Assembly: GCF_963664415.1 (NCBI RefSeq)
Contig: NZ_OY761445.1
Coordinates: 2,816,501-2,880,500, forward strand
Direction of reading: 5' to 3'
Source of the DNA: an uncultured Desulfobacter sp.
GTDB taxonomy: Bacteria; Desulfobacterota; Desulfobacteria; Desulfobacterales; Desulfobacteraceae
DNA: 64,000 bases
The translations under genes and the position numbers were made by a program. Position 1 is the first letter of the stretch. Each line of letters begins with the position of its first letter. Shown in pieces: positions 1-8,520 of the stretch. The notes below the pieces were generated by a model that saw only the letters and a program-made list of their open reading frames with translations, was not told the DNA's origin and did not search any database.

Positions 1-148
1 AAGTTTTGACGCAAGCTGTTGCTCACAACCGCTTGCCAGTACCAGAGGTCTCCTGTTTGCGGCACATTGCCCAATATCCGCCTCGATATCGAATGACTCG
101 TCAACAAAAGCAATTGCCGCAGAAGGAGGCACTGGGCCTGAACCGTTG
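1..148 (-). pseudogene. possible C-terminal remnant of nitrogenase-like subunit
   Basis: One minus-strand frame stays open from the left edge to about 148 and reads like protein (it contains AAIAFVDESFDIEADIGQ and LASGCEQQLASKL). It lies on the far side of the IS1-type element that ends inside the nitrogenase-like gene at about 1236, so it may be the separated 3' end of that gene. The C-terminal part of NifD/NifN-like proteins usually has a stretch of this kind before a final 'K-L-G-I-P' type segment. The gene leaves the window, there is no start codon here, and the reading frames on the two sides of the element do not join cleanly. The call is therefore tentative. Confidence 0.35.
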
Positions 149-1246
149 AACGCACTTTCCTTTTGAATGAGGATTGATATTATATGAATGATGTGATTAA
201 CAGCGGTTATGAAAAAAACTACCCCACTCCAATGCCCATACTGCTGCTCATCTGACACATCGGTTTTTAAACATTATCCGACCATACACAATGGAATCCG
301 GAAACTGTATATCTGTAGGCGTTGTGAACGCTTGTTTTCGGAAACCCACAATACAGCCATGAATAATATTAAAACGCCAATCAGCAAGGTTGCATCTGCA
401 TTGAGACTTCGCGGTGAAGGCCTTGGGCTTCGAGCAACCGGCAGGGTATTGAGATCAAACAAAAGTACCATTGCACTATGGGAAAATAGATTTGCCGACC
501 AGAAAGCCACATTGTTGCTATATGGTTTTTGTCATGAATTTATATCCCTGACATTTGAAGGAGATGAGCTCTACACCATTGTCGGTAAACGAACAATGCC
601 ATCGGAATCCGAAGGCTGGACAGCGGTCATTATGGAAAGAGCCAGTCGATTTATTGTCGACCAACGATGTGGGAAAAAAGATACATCATTATTCAAATCA
701 GTTATGAAAACCGTATGCGGGTATATCGATCATACAGATGATTTATCGTTTTTTTCAGATGGTGAAAGACGATATGGTAATATGCTTTTCGAATTATGTT
801 CCGAGGTTTTTCAAACCGGCAAAAAGGGGCGTCCTCCCAGAGTTCTTCCTAAAGGAGTCAAAGTTCGTGTTAAAAACAAAGGGGATCAAAAACACAAAAA
901 AGGCCGTAAACGCCCAAAATACCAAGCTCCACAGCGAGAACATCTTGATACGGATCAAAATTTAAAGGAATCCGAAATCCATGCCAACCACCTTGAGGCT
1001 CAAAACGCTGCAATCAGGCGAAAGAATAGTACTTTCAGGAGGAAAACAAACACTTATGCAAAAACGGTAAAGGGCTTACAAAGAACACTGGATGTTCATC
1101 AAATAATTCACAACTATGTCCGTCCGCATTGGACGACAAGAGAGGTACCCGCTGTTGCTTTGGGAATATTAGCAAAACCGCTTTCTCTCGAAGGTATCTT
1201 ATCCATGCAGAGAGCGGCATAAACCAACAAGTTAAACTGGCGCTTT
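149..1246 (+). mobile_element. IS1-family-like insertion sequence (ends approximate)
   Basis: A single transposase gene of IS1 type fills this stretch. The right end contains ACTTGTTGGTTTATGC on the minus strand next to the transposase stop, which resembles the inner part of IS1 terminal repeats. The left end was placed by where minus-strand coding seems to stop. A short GTTCAA is present at both borders, but it is not a full 8-9 bp duplication, so the limits are uncertain by some 10-20 bp. It lies inside the second nitrogenase-like gene. Confidence 0.55.
209..1222 (+). CDS. IS1-family transposase
   Basis: 337 residues. The N-terminus is a zinc ribbon (CPYC at residues 9-12 and CRRC at about 36-39), followed by a helix-turn-helix region (LGLRATGRVLRSNKSTI) and a DDE core. 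Conserved IS1 features include the E of FEGDEL, the FSDGERRYG block and the basic C-terminal NAAIRRKNSTFRRKTNTYAK block. It is longer than the E. coli IS1 InsAB product and needs no frameshift, as in the long-form members of the family. It looks intact. Transcription runs opposite to the nitrogenase-like genes it interrupts. Confidence 0.85.
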   Translation: MKKTTPLQCPYCCSSDTSVFKHYPTIHNGIRKLYICRRCERLFSETHNTAMNNIKTPISKVASALRLRGEGLGLRATGRVLRSNKSTIALWENRFADQKATLLLYGFCHEFISLTFEGDELYTIVGKRTMPSESEGWTAVIMERASRFIVDQRCGKKDTSLFKSVMKTVCGYIDHTDDLSFFSDGERRYGNMLFELCSEVFQTGKKGRPPRVLPKGVKVRVKNKGDQKHKKGRKRPKYQAPQREHLDTDQNLKESEIHANHLEAQNAAIRRKNSTFRRKTNTYAKTVKGLQRTLDVHQIIHNYVRPHWTTREVPAVALGILAKPLSLEGILSMQRAA

Positions 1247-1948
1247 GAACAAGATGCCCTGATTATCCGAATGTTAGAGGCCCAGTGCCCAGAAGGATAA
1301 TATTGAACAAACAGTGCCTTAATCCTTTCACGGTGCTTTTCCGGCACCGCATCAATAATATATTGTTTTCCCGGCGTTATTCCCATGTCGGCATACAAGA
1401 ACCGGAAAAAACTTAATGCCCGGGTTGAATCGGCAATGATGTAAAACCGGTCGGGGAACCCGGTATTATAAACAGACAAAAAATCAGATGCTTTTTTGAA
1501 AAAATGATATGATAGATTGAATTACCCACTCATACCCCTGATGAATATCTCCTTTAAACCCGGCGGTCTCTGATAAAACAACAGAGACGCCTTTTTTTCT
1601 GTATTCACGTACAACGGCGGCCACATCGTCACCGGTTAATTCGACAATACAGCCCGTCATAATCACCAGAAGCCGGGCTTCCAACACGGCAAGACTGCCC
1701 TCAATCAGGCTTCGCAGCGAATCTTCACTGCCCGGCACACAAGCGTTCCGATGGATATTATCGTCAGGAATGGTGCAGTCAATACTTTGCATCCCGTTAC
1801 ACGAATAGAGCCCTTTTTGCAGACGAAGGCAGCATTCCGCCCCGCTATGCAATATGGGTACAGCCCCGTTGATGCTTGAAACAAGGCTAAAACACGCCAG
1901 CGGGCATAACTGTTTTATTCCCATGTTCGTATTTTTCCGGGTAATCAT
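1236..1948 (-). pseudogene. second nitrogenase component-1-like subunit, internally deleted and IS-interrupted
   Basis: The first segment (1948 to 1484) reads as the N-terminal domain of a NifD/NifN-type protein: a Cys near the start (LCPLACFSLVSSINGAVPILHSGAECC), then a 'VIMTGCIVELTGDDVAAVV' block that matches the 'TC..ALIGDD' region of nitrogenase alpha chains. It stops at 1484. A second frame (1479 to about 1236) carries a typical third-domain start (FYIIADSTRALSFFRFLYADMGI). The middle domain, about 130-150 residues, is missing, so an internal deletion with frameshift is likely. The 3' end is cut by the IS1-type element. The gene overlaps the upstream subunit by about 60 bp, so the two were translated together. 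Function of the pair is unknown. Confidence 0.7.
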
Positions 1949-3224
1949 CTGTCCGCTCCTTTTTGTAGGGATGAACCGGGTATCGGGCCATGCGCTTAAA
2001 AAAATACGGATTGCTTATTTTTTCGAGTATGGTTTCACCCAGCCTGATGGTCCCCGGGTAGCCGGCAATATCGCAATCATCACCCAACCAGATTGAAGGA
2101 CAATGGGTCATGGCGTTTTGCGCAGCATAACTGTGGTGACGGGAAATGATCAGCGCAGGTTTCAGTGTGTTTACCGGTTTAACCAGGTTAAAATGAGACA
2201 TTCGTCTCAGGGTTAATTTCAACGCGTCAATATCAGGGCGCGCAACCCCAAGCGTTGACAGTAAAGGGATGAGTTTATTCCAGTCGTTTCTGTTTGACAG
2301 GATAGGCAATACCTCTAATTGACGCAGTTGCCTTTGCAGTTTTGTTAAGGTGTTGTTGTATTCCGCATGATATTTTTTTATCAGATTTGCAAAAGTATCT
2401 TCTGCCGACAGCCATTGCCCAAAGGCATTCAGGCATTGATCGGATTGCGTAAACCCGTAAAAGCCCGGGAGTTTCACATACGGCACGCCATGGTTCAATG
2501 CCACATGTTCGGCAATAAACAAGGACAGATGATCTGTTGAGACACAGAATGTAAGGTCGGCATTTCCCATTGCCGACCAATTATCAATGGGTTCGTATTG
2601 GGCTATAAAATTCCAGTTAAAACCGGTTTCATTCAATATCTTTTTAACCGTTTCACTGCCGCTGAAATCAATGACATTAAAAAAAGGCGTGTTTTTGACA
2701 GAACCCGCAGGGTGAAAAATTTTCTGGAAGTTGCCGTATTTTTTAAAATCGAGGCCGGAGCCCCATTTTTTCGTTACAAACACCTCGCAGACCATTGGGA
2801 TTACGGGAATATTAAACTTCTGTGCCGCCGGCCAGGCAACCTGTTGAATGTCACAGCCGTTAATGCCGGAGCCGCAACTGGCTGCCACAAACAGCGCCTT
2901 GGGGCTGTGTTGCTTTATTGTATCACCGATTGTTGTGTATAATTTTTGTTCAGCACCATAGACATGATCCATCTCATTGAGCCGGGTATTGACCAGAATC
3001 GCTTTCTTCAACGGTTTTCCCCTGCGCTTTAACCCGAACCTGAAACTGCGGTCAATATCGGCAAAAGACGCTGCACATCCCGAGGCGGAATGAATAATGA
3101 TTCCAACGCCGCTGATCGTCGATAGTATTTTCAATACAGGGGGAATGGAACAAACAGAACACTGTCTGAACTTAGCGCTGTCAGCAGGTGTGATCGCTTC
3201 GGCATCAAGAACATGGTCATTCAT
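1887..3224 (-). CDS. nitrogenase component-1-like oxidoreductase subunit
   Basis: 445 residues, the normal size for a NifD/NifE/NifN-type subunit. Visible features: paired cysteines near the N-terminus (QCSVC), a Cys in HSASGC, the NifE-like block LNEMDHVYGAEQKLYTTI, and a third cysteine block (VAASCGSGINGCDI) where NifD has its P-cluster Cys in TTC..ALIGDD. The carboxyl half is divergent and lacks the FeMo-cofactor His/Cys context of true nitrogenases, so it is not NifD, VnfD or AnfD. It is the third gene in an apparent TonB receptor - binding protein - subunit 1 - subunit 2 operon and starts 37 bp after the binding-protein stop. Such divergent nitrogenase-like proteins next to metal/siderophore transport genes have no established reaction. 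A role in metal or cofactor reduction or maturation is only a guess. Confidence 0.75.
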   Translation of the reverse strand: MNDHVLDAEAITPADSAKFRQCSVCSIPPVLKILSTISGVGIIIHSASGCAASFADIDRSFRFGLKRRGKPLKKAILVNTRLNEMDHVYGAEQKLYTTIGDTIKQHSPKALFVAASCGSGINGCDIQQVAWPAAQKFNIPVIPMVCEVFVTKKWGSGLDFKKYGNFQKIFHPAGSVKNTPFFNVIDFSGSETVKKILNETGFNWNFIAQYEPIDNWSAMGNADLTFCVSTDHLSLFIAEHVALNHGVPYVKLPGFYGFTQSDQCLNAFGQWLSAEDTFANLIKKYHAEYNNTLTKLQRQLRQLEVLPILSNRNDWNKLIPLLSTLGVARPDIDALKLTLRRMSHFNLVKPVNTLKPALIISRHHSYAAQNAMTHCPSIWLGDDCDIAGYPGTIRLGETILEKISNPYFFKRMARYPVHPYKKERTDDYPEKYEHGNKTVMPAGVF

Positions 3225-3261
3225 TTTTTACGCCCCGATAATTTGATGTTGATATGAAAAA

Positions 3262-4347
3262 CTAACCTTTGGAGTCCGGCGGGAGTGCCAGCAGCATCCT
3301 GCCCGCCTCGTCAGCGGTCAGATCGTACTTGTAAAACTTTTTGTGGAACTTGCGTACTTCCGCCACCATATCCAGGTCTGCAAACAGCTCGGGATGAATC
3401 ACCTTTGCCGCCCACAATATCTGGAGCGCTTCTTCCGCGCTGCGGACCGACCACAGGTAGATCCCCCGGGGATTTACATAAACCCGTCCGTTTTTCACCG
3501 CATTGATGTCTCTCCAGCGCCCGCTTTGCAGAACCTCCGCCTTTGCGGCCCTTTCCGTCAGGATGATAACGTCCGGGTTCCACTTGATAACGGCTTCCGC
3601 CGACACTTGCCTTCCGATACCGCTGATACCGGCCTGTGCCGCGGCGTTTATCCCGCCCGCAATTTCTATCCACGACGTTACCAATGAATTTTTTCCTTCC
3701 GTTCTAAGCGCGTCGGGACCGCCTCCAAGATAGACCTTCTTCCGTTCCTCACGGGAGAGTGAAGCGGTTCGTTCGGTAATTCGATGGATATTTTCATCAT
3801 AATAGGCGCAGAACTCTGCTGCGGCCCGCGCTTCAGCGGAACCGAGCACTTTTCCGGTAAGGGTAATACCCGCCTTTAATTCCCGGGGATTGCGCCGTTC
3901 GAGCACGACCAGCGGAATGCCCACCTCAGCCAGTTTTTCCTGTGCCTCAATGCCGGACAGGACCAGCACCACATCGGGCCGGGCCTTTAACAATTTTTCC
4001 AGATTCACGCCCGAGTTGTGAAATGTGGGCGCAATGTTTTTGATGCCGGGATATATCTTCTCGTACCAGGGATTCATCTTAGTCCTGGTGGAGGTGGAAA
4101 CCATTTTTTCTTGGGCACCCAGCAACAGAAACCATTCATCAATGGCCCCGCCGTTGGACGCCACTCGCGTGACTGCAACGGGAAGGAACACCGTTCTCCC
4201 CGTCATATCGGTAATCGTCCGGATTTCAGTGCTTTTATTTGCTTCTTCATTCCCGCTGCACCCGCTCACAAACAAAGCGCAAAGCACTGTAACCAGGATG
4301 ATTTTCAGGTATAGGCGTTCACTTGCTTGCTCCAACACGTAATTCAT
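3262..4347 (-). CDS. FecB/BtuF-type periplasmic metal- or siderophore-binding lipoprotein
   Basis: 361 residues. A hydrophobic signal segment ends in the lipobox VSGC (Cys about residue 30), so it should be a membrane-anchored periplasmic lipoprotein. The rest follows the FecB/BtuF fold: TDMTGRTVFLPVAVTRVAS at the start, LEKLLKARPDVVLVLSG, VIKWNPDVIILTE, and a C-terminal VRSAEEALQILWAAKVIHPELF. The protein is clearly related to the binding proteins at 52085-53116 and 56904-57638, both near the vnf genes. It lies 55 bp behind the TonB receptor remnant and just before the nitrogenase-like genes. No permease or ATPase gene accompanies it here; it may have used the transporter near 53-55 kb. The ligand cannot be read from sequence. 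Confidence 0.85.
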   Translation of the reverse strand: MNYVLEQASERLYLKIILVTVLCALFVSGCSGNEEANKSTEIRTITDMTGRTVFLPVAVTRVASNGGAIDEWFLLLGAQEKMVSTSTRTKMNPWYEKIYPGIKNIAPTFHNSGVNLEKLLKARPDVVLVLSGIEAQEKLAEVGIPLVVLERRNPRELKAGITLTGKVLGSAEARAAAEFCAYYDENIHRITERTASLSREERKKVYLGGGPDALRTEGKNSLVTSWIEIAGGINAAAQAGISGIGRQVSAEAVIKWNPDVIILTERAAKAEVLQSGRWRDINAVKNGRVYVNPRGIYLWSVRSAEEALQILWAAKVIHPELFADLDMVAEVRKFHKKFYKYDLTADEAGRMLLALPPDSKG

Positions 4348-4402
4348 TTCCCATGCACCTCGACAAAAAAAGTTTGAAAACAGAACAGCTTTCTCCTTTT
4401 CC

Positions 4403-6332
4403 TTAAAACTTTATGGAAGTGGAGAAGGCAAAGGTTCGGGGCGCGCCCAGCGACAAAGAACTGCCCGTTGTGGTCCAGTAATCTTCATCGGTAACATTGG
4501 CCACGTTAAACCGTAAGGTGAGATCGCGGCCATATAGTTTTATCTGGTAACGGGCGCCCACATCTCCGGTAACAACACTCGGAATGGAGAGGGTGTTCAT
4601 GCTGTTCACGTATTGCGAACCGATGTACGCCGCGCCACCTGTTATCGTCAGGCCTTTAATCCAGGGCAGTGCGTATTCGGCGTAAGCTCGCGCCATTTTT
4701 TCCGGGACCCCCGTGGGCGTCTTGTCCTCCAAATCGGCGGTAGCCGTTTTATCCACGTAGGCCCGAAGAATGGTAAACCCACCGCCCAGGGTAAGATTTT
4801 CCGTGACCTTGCCGAGAACGGAAAACTCTCCACCGATATGAATCTCCCGGCCGTCTTCGCTGTAAATATTAGTCATGGCATCGGTATAGGCGTTGGCCTG
4901 TTCGATCCTGAAAACCGCCGCGCTCAGATTTACCCTGCCAAGTTCGGCTTTGGCGCCCACCTCCACCTGGGTGCCGACATAGGGTTCCAGCGTCTCGTTG
5001 GCGTTGGCGGCGGTGTCCGGCGCGGTATCGCCTTTCTGAAGGGCTTCGATATAGTTATGTAAAAGGATAGGCATATTTAATTTCCGAATATTCTTCAGTC
5101 AGTCCGACAGTCACCTTATGCCCGACAGGGCCGGTATCAAAATCCGCATCAAAGAACAGATACCCTTCGCTGACCAATCTGTCGGTATCGTAGTAATTCC
5201 TGGTCATTGTATAATCGCCGGCATTATTGATGATGATGACCTTTGCCCGGTGCCGGTATCTGTTCGTATCGCTGTAGGCAAAGGCCGAGCGCAGGGTAAA
5301 CACCTCGCTGAGCTTGGAAGTCAGCTTGATCCCGAACCTGTTGTAACGGTCTTCGGCAAAGCTGTAGTCCGGCATGTAATTCTTTGCCGCGTCCGGCGCG
5401 TCAGGAATGGTAGTGACGTCAGAGCCGATCTTGAATATGTCGTCGCCATGGTTGATCTGTATATCGAACAGTGAATAATCCATGGATAACAGCGTGTCCG
5501 GACTGATATGCCAGTCAAACGCACCGCTGATCAGGTACCGTTCATGGGTCTGGTCGTCAATGCCCGTGTCGCCATTGTCCACGTAGAGAAGATTGAGCCG
5601 GTAACCGAACTTCCCGGCAGAATCGATGGGACCGCCCAGATCACCGTGGATATAGCCCTGTTCACCGCCGTAATTGCCGACGGTGACATTCAGCAACGGC
5701 GTGTCAGTGGAACGCTTCAGCACGTAATTGATGACACCGGCACTATTGGCGATGCCGTACAAAAAGCCCGCCGGTCCGTTTATGACCTCTATCCGTTCCT
5801 TATCTTCAACCGGTGTGCGGGAGTATATGCGCAGACCGTCAATGAATGACTCGTTGGTCTGGGTGTGAAATCCCCTGATCTGAAAACCGGCGCCACCTCC
5901 GACGCCGTTCGCCCCGCTTCCCGAGCTGACCGTGGGATTGTATTTGAGGGCATCGGCAACGGATTGCGCCTGAATGTTTTCCATAAAATCGGACGAAATC
6001 ACATTAATGAAATAGGGTGAATCCTGTAAGGACTTTTCACCCAGCGCTCCCATTGCTGCGCTTTTCACACGGTAGCCGTTTTCCGCGCTTCCGTCTTTGT
6101 AAGACGGCTCGATCTCTTTGGTTCCGGTAACCTCCAGTTCGGACAATTCCGTAAGCGGAAGCTCATCATCCGGGGCGGTTGCACCCTCATCCGGCGACGT
6201 TTGCTGTTCCGAATGGGAAGTCAGAGGCTCAACGGACCAAACAGGAACCGGCCAACCCAACAATAAGAGCAACACCCAAAAAGCAACGTAGCGTTCGTAT
6301 CCAATAAAGCAGCAAATCAATGGTTTCCTCAT
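4403..6332 (-). pseudogene. TonB-dependent siderophore/metal receptor, internally deleted and frameshifted
   Basis: The N-terminal segment (to 5055) has a signal peptide (MRKPLICCFIGYERYVAFWVLLLLLGW), a TonB-box region, and a full plug domain (SPYFINVISSDFMENI, RGFHTQTNESFIDGLR, ERIEVINGPAGFLYGIANSAGVINYVLK). A second frame (5074 to 4403) holds the last strands and the C-terminal Phe of the outer-membrane barrel (ETLEPYVGTQVEVGAKAEL ... FAFSTSIKF). About 100-150 middle barrel residues are missing at the junction near 5060, and the frames do not match, so the receptor is inactive unless rescued. The start at 6332 was chosen because an upstream ATG at 6407 lies within the sigma-54 promoter. It heads the operon with the binding lipoprotein and nitrogenase-like subunits. 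Confidence 0.8.
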
Positions 6333-6394
6333 CTCTTTTCTCTGCGTATAATGTCCATAAAAAAAGCCTCCCTGAACTGTTATTAACTTGCAAA

Positions 6395-6412
6395 CAGCAA
6401 TTGCCATGCCAT
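6395..6412 (-). promoter_or_regulatory. sigma-54 promoter for the TonB receptor operon
   Basis: On the minus strand TGGCATGGCAATTGCT fits the -24/-12 consensus TGGCACG-N4-TTGCW, with exactly 10 bases between GG (6410-6409) and GC (6398-6397). Transcription would begin near 6385, about 50 bases before the ATG at 6332. This links the operon to the other sigma-54 promoters near the vnf genes. Confidence 0.65.
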
Positions 6413-7231
6413 ATTAAATTCAGCTCAAAAACGAGGCTTTTCGTTAAAAAATGGAGGTCCACAACTTCATGCCGTACGAAAGCGAACAAAATATATGTTG
6501 TTTCGAACCCAATCGAACATTCACCGCATTGGCATATATCCGTACAACCTGGTCCACACTGGACGCCGTGGGTTATGGACTTCGGAACGGGTGCGAACAG
6601 AGAATAGTTGACTTCCAATGTGGTAATGGCTTTTTTAAAATGATGATGAAGTTCAAAAAATGATTGAACAAGCTCATTAAAAAAACTAAATTCATACACA
6701 TAATGATAAAATCCAAATCGGGATAGGACTTCGAATCACTGAGTTGACATTCCAAACCACACGGAACAAGGAGCATCAACCAAGGGTTGTTTGGGGGGCT
6801 TGATCAATCAAGCTGATTTTTTACAAATTTTAAAAAAAGACCAACCCAATAATCTATCTATACAGAAACGCTGTGATATTTGTTATTAAAGGCGTTGGCT
6901 AATTTCGTTATTCTTGTCTGTCTGGGAATTATGATCGGTCCTCTTTGATACCGTTTTCACCACATTTATTATTTTTTTTTAATTTCTCGGGGAAATCAAT
7001 AAACCGCATCAGCAGTTTGGGACTCCTGGTACATTCAGGTAGTTATCAGTTTTAATTTTCCGAAATTCCTTTACTTCCAACTTAAGTCTTGATACGAGAT
7101 TTTAGATTGTAGAATCGAATTTCAACAATGTTTCAGATATCATTAATTCTATGAATGATATGCGGTTAGATATTAAAGATATAAGGACAACCGTAGGATT
7201 ACTTGTCATGAGGATAAATGAATAATCATAA
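6413..7231. other. intergenic region, no convincing gene
   Basis: AT-rich, about 800 bases between the receptor operon and the RES-Hachiman block. Open frames here (for example about 6451-6663) have no recognisable protein features. It contains the imperfect repeat at 6865-6930 that is matched near 51040. The activator site for the sigma-54 promoter should lie in its left part, but no clear dyad of a known kind was seen. Confidence 0.6.
6865..6930. repeat. 66-bp imperfect repeat, partner at about 51044-51109
   Basis: The two stretches share ACGCTGTGAT, AAAGG.GTTGG and GTTATTC with identical spacing and about 70-75 % identity by eye. On the minus strand both translate to related peptides (RITKLANAFNNKYHSVSV here; GITEGTNSFHDNHHSVYV at 51 kb), so it may be the tail of a decayed gene family or an old mobile element. 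Confidence 0.5.
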
Positions 7232-8476
7232 GTGTATGCTAACTACATTAAAAAGAAACTTTTTATTATGGGACTTGTAAAAGCAGATTGGATGGAAGCA
7301 CAAAATAGAGGTTGGACTGCACCAGAAAAATTCGTTTGCGCAGAGTGTGTTGGTGACGAATTTTTAGCAAACATTGTTAATTCAAACCTTTCAAAGGATT
7401 ATTGTTCATACTGCAACAAACATAAAGGATTTCTTATCGCAACTGAAGTTGAAAGTATAATGCCTCATGTAGCTGGCACATTCTTTCATTTTTTCGCTGA
7501 TCCTACCCTTGCAGGTTTGCCAAGAGACTCGGGCGAATGGATTGGAGAGGAGCTTATTACAGATACAGTAGACGCCTTTCTTTCGTTGGGATGGATGTGT
7601 CACGACGAGTTGTTTGAGGATGTTTGTGACGCATTTATGAATGACGCTTGGTTCCCTTGTTCCGACGGGTGGTGGTTAGGGGTACATGAACATATACGCC
7701 GAAAATTTGCATGGGAGGGTTTTGTTCGATTAACAAAACATAAAACGAGGTATTTTTTTTTAAATCGCCGCGAGGAAAATTTTGATAGCTATGAAGATTA
7801 TCCCCCAGCAAAAATTTTGGAAATTATTTGTGAGGACATTCTGCGATTTGACATGCTAAAGGAGTTGCCCCCTGGTACTGATTTATACCGTGTTCGTACA
7901 ACTCACAATGGTACTTTTTTTAAAACGTTTAGCGAACTTGGCCCTCCTCCATATAATTTGGCAAGTGCTGGGCGAATGAATCCACCGGGGATAAGCTATG
8001 GTTACTTCGCGAGCTCAGAGCAAACGGCGGTGCTTGAAGTTTGTGAGACGCCCCCAACAGAGCTTTCGCTTGGTAATTTCAAATTGAAAAAACCTTTAAT
8101 GGCAATTGATCTAACAACCATACCACCTCCTCCTTCTATATTTAATTGGGAAAAAATGTCGGATAGAGATGCTATTTTATTTTTGACGTCGTTTGTAAAG
8201 GCCATTGCTACTCCAGTAGCAAAAAAGGGCAGACAGCATATTGATTATGTCCCTTCACAAATTTTATCAGAATATTTTTATCAAATATTAAGGTTAAACA
8301 CAGGACAATTGATTGGTGCCCTGTTGTACCCTAGTTCACTTGATCCAGGAGGGAGGAATATAGTTATATTTCCTCCGAGAAATATTTTGCATAGTTGGGA
8401 TACATTATTTGAGCTTTGTGGCGCTAAAAAAATATTTTTTAACAATTGGGGAAATTTTAAGAAATTTTTATCATAG
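7232..8476 (+). CDS. RES-domain protein with HEPN/RES-type N-terminal domain, Hachiman-associated
   Basis: 414 residues. The first half has a Cys-pair region (CAEC ... CSYC, residues about 36-66) and matches the N-terminal domain often joined to HEPN or RES domains. The second half is a RES domain (about 210-390): LYRVRTTHNG, GRMNPPGISYGYFASSEQTAVLEVCE and HIDYVPSQILSEYF. RES proteins such as the toxins of Res-Xre systems act on NAD+, and ParT ADP-ribosylates a target, so this protein is a likely NAD+-consuming or ADP-ribosylating effector. It lies 44 bp before HamA in the same direction and has the same low GC, so it is probably co-transcribed. No Xre-type antitoxin gene is next to it, which suggests control by the Hachiman proteins instead. 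The start could also be the Met at residue 13. Confidence 0.75.
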   Translation: MYANYIKKKLFIMGLVKADWMEAQNRGWTAPEKFVCAECVGDEFLANIVNSNLSKDYCSYCNKHKGFLIATEVESIMPHVAGTFFHFFADPTLAGLPRDSGEWIGEELITDTVDAFLSLGWMCHDELFEDVCDAFMNDAWFPCSDGWWLGVHEHIRRKFAWEGFVRLTKHKTRYFFLNRREENFDSYEDYPPAKILEIICEDILRFDMLKELPPGTDLYRVRTTHNGTFFKTFSELGPPPYNLASAGRMNPPGISYGYFASSEQTAVLEVCETPPTELSLGNFKLKKPLMAIDLTTIPPPPSIFNWEKMSDRDAILFLTSFVKAIATPVAKKGRQHIDYVPSQILSEYFYQILRLNTGQLIGALLYPSSLDPGGRNIVIFPPRNILHSWDTLFELCGAKKIFFNNWGNFKKFLS

Positions 8477-8520
8477 ATCAATAAAAATAGTCAGACAACG
8501 TCGTTCAAAATACCAAAGGG

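Noticed and set aside
4613..5062. Plus-strand open frame opposite the receptor
   Set aside because: Antisense shadow of the GC-rich barrel coding sequence.
6333..6407. Receptor start at the ATG 6407
   Set aside because: This ATG lies in the -24/-12 promoter, upstream of the predicted transcription start; the ATG at 6332 begins a proper signal peptide.
7232..8476. Classic Res-Xre toxin-antitoxin pair
   Set aside because: No Xre-type antitoxin gene adjoins; the next gene is HamA.
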